Below are positions 42,940 through 49,936 of a stretch of 49,936 nucleotides of DNA, one piece after another. Numbering within the stretch: position 1 is the first letter of the stretch; each line of letters begins with the position of its first letter. The stretch is from Gemmatimonadota bacterium (GTDB lineage: Bacteria > Gemmatimonadota > Gemmatimonadetes > Longimicrobiales > Gaopeijiaceae): assembly GCA_028875075.1 (NCBI GenBank), contig JAPPGF010000003.1, positions 1 through 49,936 on the forward strand, in the 5' to 3' direction. A program made the translations under genes and the position numbers. The notes under the pieces were generated by a model. The model did no database searches. It was not told the origin of the DNA and saw only the letters and a program-made list of their open reading frames with translations.

Positions 42940-44619
42940 TCAGATTACGCCGAGCAGTTCCCGCGCGTGGTCCCGCGAGCGCTCCGACTCCGGGTCGCCT
43001 CCGAGCATGCGTGCGACCTCACGGACACGCTGCTCCCCCGAGAGCGCTCGCACATGGGTGGTGGCGATCCCGCACCGAGTCTTCTTCTCGACCACCAGGT
43101 GCCCGTCGGCGCGAGACGCGAGTTGCGGCAGGTGCGTGACTACAAGCACTTGATGGCCGCGCGCCACTTCGTGCAGCTTCGCGGACACGGCCGCCGCGAC
43201 CGCGCCACCGATCCCGGCGTCGATCTCGTCGAAGACGAGCGTCGGGACGCGGTCGACGCCAGCGAGTACGGCCTTGAGTGCGAGCATCACGCGCGACAGC
43301 TCGCCTCCGCTCGCCACCTTCCGGAGCATGCGCGGCGCGAAGCCCGCGTTGAGCGTCACGCGCAGCTCGACGGTCTCGGCTCCGCCGGGCTCCGGCGGAG
43401 CATTACCGGAGGACTCAGCTACGGGTTCAAGCGCGACCTTCAGGCGCCCCTCCGGCATTCCGAGCTCGGGCAGGAGCGCTCCGACTTCCCGCTCCAATCG
43501 GGTGGCTGCAGCCGCGCGCGCGTGTGTGAGCGCCGCCGCGGCCTCGGCCAAGCGCTCCCCGGCGGCGTCCACTGCTCTTCGTAGACGGTCCAAGTCGAAC
43601 GCCGTGCCGTCGAGTTCTTCGAGTTCGCCGGACAAGCGGACATGGGTCTCGATTACGTCCGTCAGGTTGGGTCCGTACTTCCGCTTCAGCTGAGAGATCT
43701 GGTCAAGCCTCCCACGAATCCACTCCAGGCGCTCTGGATCGAACTCGACTCGCCCCGCATACTCACCCAGGTGACGTCCCGCCTCAACTACCTGCTGATA
43801 TGCCGACTCCAGGAGTTCGCCAGTCGGGTCAAGCGTCGGATCCAGACGCAGCAGCCGTCGCAGCGTCTGCAACGCCCCCGCAAGCTGGTCCGCTAGCGCG
43901 TCTTCACCAGCGTAGAGCAGTTCGCCTAGGCCGCCCGTCGCTCCCGCGAGTTCCGATGAATGCGCCAGGCGCTTGGCCTCCTCTTCGAGCCGCAAGTCCG
44001 CGTCAGGCGTGAGTCGCGCTGCGCCAATCTCATCGCGCTGGAAGCGAAGGAAGTCGGCCTGCTCCGCGAGGTGGCGCCGGCGCGACTCGGCCGCGTCGAG
44101 TTCACGGAGCAGCCGGGCACGCTTGGTGTGTTGCTCCGCCACCGCACGTGCCAGATCCGTCGCACCCGCGTACGCATCGAGAACCCGCCGCTGCTCGTCC
44201 GCACGAAGCAACGTCTGGTGCTCATGCTGCCCGTGTAGGTCCACCAGCGCGGAGCCGAGCTCCCCAACCAGTGCTGCGGTAGCCGGAGAGCCGTTCACCC
44301 ATGCGCGGTTACGGCCCTCGGTGGCCACCTCGCGCTTGAGAAACACCAGCCCTTGGTCCGGCTGGACGCCGAGGTCATCGAGGTACTTCAGCAACTCGGT
44401 CCGGCCACGCACATCGAACACACCCTCGACCACCGAGCGTGTGTTGCCATCGCGCACGACTTCGGACGTCGCGCGCTCACCCAGTAGAAGGGAAAGCGCG
44501 TCGACCAAGAGCGACTTTCCCGCCCCGGTCTCACCCGATAGCACCGACATCCCCGTGCCCAGCTCGACACTCACGTCGTCTAGCACGGCGTAGTCGCGCA
44601 CACGGAGGTGGATCAGCAC
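42940..44619 (-). CDS. recN: DNA repair protein RecN
   Basis: This 559-aa SMC-like ATPase for double-strand-break repair has Walker A SGETGAGKS, the RecN-specific DLHGQHEHQTLL, a long coiled-coil middle (about 150-380), the signature VASGGELSRVMLALKAVL, Walker B TLVFDEIDAGIGG, and VLVVTHLPQLASRADGH. The GTG at 44619 (VLIHLRVRDYAVLDD) is chosen because RecN proteins begin with this L-x-x-L-x-V/I-x-D/N-x-A pattern; a GTG at 44664 would add 15 unconserved residues. It lies downstream of nadK on the same strand, a common bacterial order. Confidence 0.96.
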   Translation of the reverse strand: MLIHLRVRDYAVLDDVSVELGTGMSVLSGETGAGKSLLVDALSLLLGERATSEVVRDGNTRSVVEGVFDVRGRTELLKYLDDLGVQPDQGLVFLKREVATEGRNRAWVNGSPATAALVGELGSALVDLHGQHEHQTLLRADEQRRVLDAYAGATDLARAVAEQHTKRARLLRELDAAESRRRHLAEQADFLRFQRDEIGAARLTPDADLRLEEEAKRLAHSSELAGATGGLGELLYAGEDALADQLAGALQTLRRLLRLDPTLDPTGELLESAYQQVVEAGRHLGEYAGRVEFDPERLEWIRGRLDQISQLKRKYGPNLTDVIETHVRLSGELEELDGTAFDLDRLRRAVDAAGERLAEAAAALTHARAAAATRLEREVGALLPELGMPEGRLKVALEPVAESSGNAPPEPGGAETVELRVTLNAGFAPRMLRKVASGGELSRVMLALKAVLAGVDRVPTLVFDEIDAGIGGAVAAAVSAKLHEVARGHQVLVVTHLPQLASRADGHLVVEKKTRCGIATTHVRALSGEQRVREVARMLGGDPESERSRDHARELLGVI

Positions 44620-44922
44620 CGGCGACGGAGGCCGGGCGGCGTTGGAGAATAGATCACGGCACAATCATAGAGCACTCCGGCCAGTCCCCTCAATGGAGGT
44701 CCGGCGGCCTGACTCGGGCTGCTACGCAATGCAGCAGGAGCCGGCAGGACATCTACGAGGAGAATCCGCGCTCCGCAGCCACGTACTTGAAGGTAGCGCT
44801 AGGCACGAGTGCGCTCGCGGCGGGACACCATCCGTGCAGGCACGGACCGGCGGCCTATGAACGATCGAGGGCAGGTCGGGTAGCGGGGCACGAAGGCGAG
44901 AAGCCCCCCGTGGTGAGTCCGG
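44620..44922. other. Spacer between nadK and recN
   Basis: About 300 bases with no gene. nadK and recN often overlap or sit close together, so this gap is longer than usual and may be the site of a past insertion or deletion; no relic could be named in it. Confidence 0.35.
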
Positions 44923-45822
44923 TCAGGTCCGGGCGTCCGCAGGCCGTACGGCCCAGTTCAGTTTGCGTTGCATCGTCGAAAAGAAGCTCTGGCCTAGGAA
45001 GCGCACAAGCTGTACTTGCCGCTTCCCCTTCTGCACCCGTACGGAGTCGCCGTGGCTGAGCCCCCGCACCTCTTGGCCGTCGACTGTCAGGATGAGGTCC
45101 TGGTCAAAATCGACCGCTCGGACCGTGATCCTGTGTAAGGCCGGGATCACCAGCGGCCGAACCGCGAGCGTGTGAGGGCATATCGGGGTGACAATGAGGC
45201 ACTCCATGGTGGGGTGAACGATCGGCCCACCTGCCGACATCGAATAAGCTGTCGAGCCGGTCGGACTGGAGAGGATAACGCCATCTCCGGAAAAGCTCCC
45301 GATCTCCTCGGGCCGGCTCCCACCCTCGACCCACAGATCGAGCCGGGTGACGCGGGCCGCGGCGGCCGCTTTGTGCACAACGAAGTCGTTGAGCGCGTGA
45401 TGCTCGTCAACGCTCTCGCCCCGCTCGTCCAAGACCGAGGCCTTGAGAGTGAATCGGCTGTCAAGAAAGTACTCGCCGGCGGCGAGCCGGTCGAGAGCAA
45501 CCTCGAGCTCGCCCTCGCCCGCAGACGTGAGGAAGCCGAGGTTGCCGGTGTTGACGCCGAGGAGCGGGAGGCCGTGGCCGAGCACCGTGCGGGCCGCACG
45601 CAGCAACGTACCGTCACCTCCAAACGATAGGATCATATCCACGCGCTCTACATCCAAGTCGAGCGTCGGTCCATCGGCGCCGTAGTCTGCGACCTCTTGC
45701 TCGAGGCAAACCTCCATGCCGCGCGCTCCGGCGCCGCGCCGGACTAGGTCCAGAAGCGCGTCGAGCCCCGGAGCCCGCGAGCGTGCGATCACGCCCAGGC
45801 GACGCGGCGGCGGACGCGTCAA
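44923..45822 (-). CDS. nadK: NAD kinase
   Basis: About 299 aa. It phosphorylates NAD to NADP in the cytoplasm using ATP or polyphosphate. Motifs are LSFGGDGTLLRAAR (GGDG), LLGVNTGNLGFLT, ALNDFVVHK (N-D), SGDGVILSSPTGSTAYSMSA and GGPIVHP. The start is placed at TTG 45822, whose bases overlap the dxs stop (TTGA), implying coupling; a GTG at 45873 would overlap dxs by 55 bp. It lies between dxs and recN, a frequent order. With nadA broken in the same window, NAD for this enzyme must come from salvage or another route. Confidence 0.95.
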   Translation of the reverse strand: MTRPPPRRLGVIARSRAPGLDALLDLVRRGAGARGMEVCLEQEVADYGADGPTLDLDVERVDMILSFGGDGTLLRAARTVLGHGLPLLGVNTGNLGFLTSAGEGELEVALDRLAAGEYFLDSRFTLKASVLDERGESVDEHHALNDFVVHKAAAAARVTRLDLWVEGGSRPEEIGSFSGDGVILSSPTGSTAYSMSAGGPIVHPTMECLIVTPICPHTLAVRPLVIPALHRITVRAVDFDQDLILTVDGQEVRGLSHGDSVRVQKGKRQVQLVRFLGQSFFSTMQRKLNWAVRPADART

Positions 45823-46682
45823 GCGCTCTCCCGGGCCACCGGGCGCTGCGGGGCATGCTCCACGAGCCTGCACCAGCGCGCTCGGATTCCGGCAGCGTCC
45901 AGTCCGAGCTCGGCGAGCAGCTCCGCACGCGCGCCGTGCTCCACGAAACGGTCCGCGATCCCCACGGACTCAAACCTGACGGTCGAGGGCCTCTTGAGGA
46001 AGCGACAGTTCACGACCGTCGCGCGAATACCGTCTTCGGCAAGCGCGTCGGTCGCAACCAGCGCGGTTCGCACCATCGTGCCCACCGCCAGAATGGCCAG
46101 TTGTTCACCTTCCCGAAGAAGTTCCCAGCTCCCGTACGGGACGGCGTCGATCTCCGTGATGGCCGGCACCTCGGACGGCACGGCGGCGCGTGGCCGGCGG
46201 ATGCTGAAGGGTCCCGCAGTGTGTCCTACTGCCGTCCGAAGCAGGCCGAGCATCTCGATGCCGTCCTTCGGGACCGTGACGGTCATCCCCGGCACGCACA
46301 GCATGTAACAAATGTCGAACACACCGTGGTGCGCCGGTCCGTCTTCACGTGCGATTCCGGCCCGGTCCATACAGAAGATGACCGGGAGGTCCTGGAGCGC
46401 GACGTCGTGTAAGATCGAGTTGTACGCGCGCTGGAGGAACGTGGAGTAGATTGCCACTACCGGTCGCATTGCCTCGGTGGCGAGTCCGGCGGCGAAGGTG
46501 ACGCCATGCGCTTCGGCGATGCCCACGTCGAAATACCACTCGGAGTGGGACCGTGAGAAAACGTCCGTGCTCGTCCCGTCGGGCATCGCGGCAGTGATGT
46601 CCGCCACCAGTTGGTGCAGCTCCTCACGACCGAGCGCACGCAGGTCGGTGGGACTCTTGATGCGGTCGAGGATCTGTGCCAC
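45819..46682 (-). pseudogene. dxs: 1-deoxy-D-xylulose-5-phosphate synthase (dxs) with in-frame deletion of the TPP-binding domain
   Basis: The 287-aa product starts as true DXS (LDRIKSPTDLRALGREELHQ) with an AGGAG Shine-Dalgarno before GTG 46682. At about residue 29 (near 46595) it jumps in frame to the middle of DXS: TAAMPDGT, then FDVGIAEAHGVTFAAGLATE with the catalytic Glu, VVAIYSTFLQRAYNSILHDV, AREDGPAHHGVFDICYM, and the normal C-terminal domain. About 320 residues are missing, including the GHQ-type and GDG TPP/Mg2+ motifs. DXS makes the first MEP-pathway intermediate; this form cannot bind its cofactor. It is either a real deletion mutant or an assembly collapse. nadK follows with a 4-bp overlap. 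Confidence 0.88.
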
Positions 46683-46976
46683 CCGGGCAGCTCCTGGGGG
46701 AAGGCGGGTCGGGAAGCGTAAGGTAAGCCGGGTCAGGGGTTCCGCGAAGCCGCCGAGACTTGAGTGACGATGGGTCCAGGTCGGAACTCATCTACCGCCC
46801 AGCGGACTGAAGGTAGCCAGAATCAGGGTAGGAGATCGTCTAAAGTCATACAGGGCCGCATGATCTGCGCTTCCTACCCTTGAAGAGCGTCGGCTGCCGT
46901 CTCCCTGATTTGGCGGGCAAATCGCCTCAAACCGCGGGAACTCCCGCTCCGATTTCGGACCTGTTTTCAGGGTGTC

Positions 46977-47260
46977 CGCCAGAGCCGAAGGGACGAAATG
47001 CCCCCGGCCCCGCGAGGCGCGCCGCACATACCGTTCGTCCGTCGTGACGAACACGCCCTGGAGGCCGAGCGCCACGGCATGGTAGGCCGCGTAGTAGAAC
47101 GCGACATCGTACCTCACGGATAGAATAGGGACACGGCGCGGGTTCTCCACCTTGCGTCCAGCTTCGCTTCGGTCACGCCGAAGTCCGCGAGCGATGCGAG
47201 CGATTCATCGGCGTCCTCGGGGAACCGCCGCGCCAGCGTGTTGCCCACTTCGTAGATTCC
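46977..47260 (-). pseudogene. VapC-type PIN-domain toxin relic
   Basis: Two frames in series rebuild the C-terminal two-thirds of a PIN protein. The first gives GIYEVGNTLARRFPEDADES, FGVTEAKLDARWR, then a stop. The second gives YDVAFYYAAYHAVALGLQGV and FVTTDERYVRRASRGRGHFV, where family members have YDAAYVALAE...LVTTDERL. The N-terminal Asp-bearing strand is absent and a frameshift lies near 47115-47125. No VapB was found. It sits between dxs and copy B of the LRR gene; the stretch 46683-46976 downstream holds nothing identifiable. Confidence 0.6.
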
Positions 47261-47336
47261 AGACCGGTCGACTCCGTCACTCGCCCGCTGAGCCGCTCGA
47301 CCCTTGCTGACGCCAGACTTGGCGCAGGGGCGTCGC

Positions 47337-49936
47337 TCAGCGTCCCCAGGCGCCAGGATCCGGGATACCTCGACTGAAGAGCACACGGTGCGCGAGTCCG
47401 GTTCCCGTGTCGGCGACCGCGGCGGCAACTGCGGTCGTCGTGTCGCGGAGGAAGCCGGTGACTTGACCGGAGGCCCTATCGCGCAGGATGACCATGGGCC
47501 GGTCATGGTCCGTGTCGAGGGTGAACGATCCCCCCGGCCCCGACAGCGTGATGCTTGCCACCTCCCCGGCCCAGGCAGTTGGCGCGGGCACCGCGAAGGC
47601 AAAGCTCGAACCTCCGTCGCCGTCCTCCGCTCGGGGCATGGCGAAGCTCAGGGAAAAGAGTTCGCCGCCATCGCGCGAGCGCCCCGTGATCCGGTGGTTG
47701 CCGGCGGCTACCGGCATCGTCGGCGGGGCTTCGACCACGAACGCGGGTTTGAGGTAGGGCACCGCAAGTGAGTCCACGCCGCCCCAGACAAGGAGGGAGG
47801 GGACGGGACGGGCGTCCGCGACCACCGTCGCGCCGAGCAGGCCCTCGCTGTGCAGCCGGTAGCGGAGCGCCTTGTCGAAGCTGAAGTCGCTGACCCAGTA
47901 GGGCTCGCAGTAGGACATCAGGTCCTTGTACTCGGTTGGAGACACCAGCCGTCCGCCTTCGCGGAAGTCATACCCCCAGATCCCGGGTGAGGCGTCGGCG
48001 TACGGATACGCGGGATCAACGCCCGCCGGTCGGCCGCACGGCGTATGTTGGAGCGAGAGGTTGTGTCCGAACTCGTGCGCGATGACGGAGGGACTGGTGA
48101 TCGCGTAGGCGGTCCTTCGACCTAGATCGCCGATGCCCGCCGCCCCCGAAGACTCTCCCGACAACAGGCCCATGTAATGGCCGCTGCCACCCTCGATGGC
48201 CCGGATCGCCTGAACCTGCGCGATGAGGTTGCTCGCTTCGTTGCTGGAGCTCACGACGGGAGCGTGAGCCGTGACCGTGAGGTCTCCCACGGGAAGAAGC
48301 GTCCGCGTGGGCCTCAGCATCGGGTGGCCCGCGGGATCGTTCTCCATGCCGGTCGCCAGTTCGATAACGGCGGAGTCCGGATCCGCTTCCCACAGGAAGG
48401 GAATGAAGGTGATGTCGAACAGCGGCATCGCCCGCACCTCGACCGGCAACCGTCCCGTCTCCGGGATCCGCCGCGCGACCTCCAAGTCCGCATCGAGCGT
48501 GCCCTCCGGGTCGATCTCGATCACCATTTCCAGCCCGGGCTGGACGATCTCTGCGGGGACCGGGGCGTTGGCCGAGCGCGCCAGCGATCCCTCGTCCACC
48601 CCGGTCGGGATCGGACCCGGCTTGCCGGGAATATCCAGGGAATGCGCCAGCGAACCCGCCAGATAGAAGGCGGCGCGCACGGGGGGAAGACGCTCGGAGT
48701 TGGCGCGCGTCGCCGTCGGGAAGACGCGCAACAGGGCCTCCTCGCCCGCCACCAGGGCGACGGGAAGCTCAAGGGATTGAGCCGCTTGGGTGAGATAGGC
48801 CGCCGAGGGCGTGTGGTCGCATCGCCGCACCCGCCGGGTGAGCAGACCGTCCAGCCAAGCGAGCAAAACCACGTCCGGCGGCGCGCAAAGCTTCGTGCCG
48901 GTGGCGTGGAAGTGGCTCAGCTCCCGGAGATTCGCGAGGCTGGCCGGCAGCGGACCCGACATCTCCGCATTGCCTGTCAGGGCGAGCGAACGCAGCCACG
49001 CGAGATCGCCGAAGTCCGGTGGGATGGGACCCGACAGCCGGTTGCTTCCCAAGAACAGCTCGGTCAGGCTGGCGATTCGGGCCAGCTCCGGGGGGACGGG
49101 ACCGGAAAGTTCGTTGTAGGAGAGGTTCAGGTATTCGAGTTCGGCGAAACCTCCGAAAGCGGCCGGAATCGACTCCGAGACGGCGTTGCCGGACAGATCC
49201 AGAATCGACAACTCGGGGAGGTCGGCTAACTCGGCCGGGATGGGACCGGACAGCCCGTTGCCTTCAAGGTGGAGTTGCTCGAGGGCCGAGAGGGCGGCGA
49301 GTCGGGCAGGAATCGAACCGGTCAGGCCATTGTCGGCCAAGTCCAAGTGTGTGAGCTCCGCCAAGTCGGCGAGCGCCTGCGGTATTGCACCGGAGAGCTT
49401 GTTTCCGGAAATGTCCAACTCCCGCAGCCGGGTGAGGTTTCCGAGTTCGGAGGGTATCGTGCCCGATACTCTTATGCCGGCGAGGTCCAGGAACTCCAGG
49501 TTGACGAGTTCCCCCAACTCGGGCGGGATCGGTCCCCCCGAGAGGTCGTTGCCCGTGAGCGCGAGCGACGCCAACGCGTCGAGACCGGCGATTTCGGGCG
49601 GGATGGCACCGACCAGGCCATTGTGGGACAGATCCAGTCCGACAACGCGCCCCTGGCCGTCGGCGTCGACGCCGTGCCAATCGCGGAGCGGGACATCGGT
49701 GAACCAGTTCCCGGTGGCGAACCACCGTTCCCCGCCCATCGCGTCGTAGAGCTTCCGCAGCACTTCGCGATCGGTCGCGGGCACGCAATCCTCGCCCGTG
49801 CCCTCGTGCACTTCCAAGGCGTCGAGCCATCGGCGGATGAACGCCTCCGCAGGCACGCAGAGATCCGTTCCCGCGTACCGGAACTCCCTGAGCGCCGAGA
49901 GGCGCGGCAGCGTGTGCGGGAGGAACCCCGAAAGGC
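47337..49936 (-). CDS. LRR/zinc-metallopeptidase surface protein (copy B), 5' part outside the window
   Basis: At least 866 codons, open to the window edge. It is near-identical to residues ~600-1463 of copy A at 947-5338: the same DLCVPAEAFIRRWLDALEVH, the third LRR module with LxGxIP repeats (REVLRKLYDAMGGERWF onward), and the zincin motif HEFGHNLSLQHTPCG followed by DLMSYC. Differences are scattered single residues (for example LQH for LSH, and GDTERLP-type changes in the linker). The end RGIPDPGAWGR is identical, but homology stops right after the stop codon. Orientation is opposite to copy A. Signal peptide and Ig repeats lie beyond the window and cannot be judged. Confidence 0.9.
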   Translation of the reverse strand, partial: LSGFLPHTLPRLSALREFRYAGTDLCVPAEAFIRRWLDALEVHEGTGEDCVPATDREVLRKLYDAMGGERWFATGNWFTDVPLRDWHGVDADGQGRVVGLDLSHNGLVGAIPPEIAGLDALASLALTGNDLSGGPIPPELGELVNLEFLDLAGIRVSGTIPSELGNLTRLRELDISGNKLSGAIPQALADLAELTHLDLADNGLTGSIPARLAALSALEQLHLEGNGLSGPIPAELADLPELSILDLSGNAVSESIPAAFGGFAELEYLNLSYNELSGPVPPELARIASLTELFLGSNRLSGPIPPDFGDLAWLRSLALTGNAEMSGPLPASLANLRELSHFHATGTKLCAPPDVVLLAWLDGLLTRRVRRCDHTPSAAYLTQAAQSLELPVALVAGEEALLRVFPTATRANSERLPPVRAAFYLAGSLAHSLDIPGKPGPIPTGVDEGSLARSANAPVPAEIVQPGLEMVIEIDPEGTLDADLEVARRIPETGRLPVEVRAMPLFDITFIPFLWEADPDSAVIELATGMENDPAGHPMLRPTRTLLPVGDLTVTAHAPVVSSSNEASNLIAQVQAIRAIEGGSGHYMGLLSGESSGAAGIGDLGRRTAYAITSPSVIAHEFGHNLSLQHTPCGRPAGVDPAYPYADASPGIWGYDFREGGRLVSPTEYKDLMSYCEPYWVSDFSFDKALRYRLHSEGLLGATVVADARPVPSLLVWGGVDSLAVPYLKPAFVVEAPPTMPVAAGNHRITGRSRDGGELFSLSFAMPRAEDGDGGSSFAFAVPAPTAWAGEVASITLSGPGGSFTLDTDHDRPMVILRDRASGQVTGFLRDTTTAVAAAVADTGTGLAHRVLFSRGIPDPGAWGR

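Noticed and set aside
45819..46682. Interpreting the short dxs as a natural split transketolase C-terminal subunit
   Set aside because: The first 29 residues are the true DXS N-terminus, which a separate C-subunit would not carry; no N-subunit gene is adjacent. A deletion is simpler.
48177..49229. A 350-codon plus-strand frame opposite copy B of the LRR gene
   Set aside because: The same kind of antisense frame appears opposite copy A, as expected from codon bias, not coding.
1..49936. Prophage or type VI/III secretion cluster
   Set aside because: No capsid, portal, terminase, tail or secretion-apparatus genes are visible; mobile traits are limited to integrase, MobC, IS21 and addiction-module relics.

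Overview
The window is GC-rich, coding-dense bacterial DNA with many GTG/TTG starts and few strong Shine-Dalgarno sites. Several traits suggest Gemmatimonadota or a similar marine or sponge-associated lineage: YtcJ-type amidohydrolase lipoproteins, Ig-like/leucine-rich-repeat surface proteins, leishmanolysin-like proteases, and transporters for betaine/taurine, alanine and proline. That placement is inference from gene content; no marker gene in the window proves it.

Layout. (1) 1-12.2 kb: the edge of a Na+/solute symporter; a 1463-aa lipoprotein with three Ig-like repeats, leucine-rich repeats (LRRs) and a zinc metallopeptidase; a BCCT transporter; an integrase relic; a SLATT-type two-TM protein; a NarL-type two-component pair; and a LysM lytic transglycosylase. 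(2) 12.3-22.9 kb: a decayed integrative island. It holds relics of an LRR protein, an antitoxin, a MobC mobilization protein and an IS21 transposase; an intact tyrosine integrase; a single-chain BsuBI/PstI-type restriction-modification protein; a candidate structured RNA with a pseudoknot; a secreted metalloprotease broken at a run of nine Gs; and the 3' half of a tRNA-Val gene that looks like an attachment site. (3) 22.9-27.3 kb, minus strand: A-type Fe-S carrier, broken nadA, MBL hydrolase, purN, purH, yjbQ. (4) 27.8-39.8 kb: two convergent amidohydrolases, alanine/glycine symporter, taurine-pyruvate-type aminotransferase, proline dehydrogenase, SSS symporter, N-formylglutamate amidohydrolase and a YbdK-type ligase, together a set for using amino acids and osmolytes. 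(5) 40.2-46.7 kb: a LuxR-type relic, tRNA-Cys and tRNA-Gly, an outer-membrane protein, recN, nadK and a dxs gene that has lost its TPP-binding domain. (6) 46.9 kb to the end: a VapC relic and a second copy of the LRR-metallopeptidase gene, inverted relative to the first and running off the window.

Two themes stand out. First, gene decay is widespread. It includes large internal deletions in nadA and dxs, which normally supply NAD and isoprenoid precursors; this is either real reductive evolution or an assembly problem. Second, two near-identical long surface-protein genes in opposite orientation bracket about 42 kb and could mediate inversion. The best candidates for something undescribed are the 17.76-17.99 kb RNA, the single-chain restriction-modification protein and the solitary SLATT protein.
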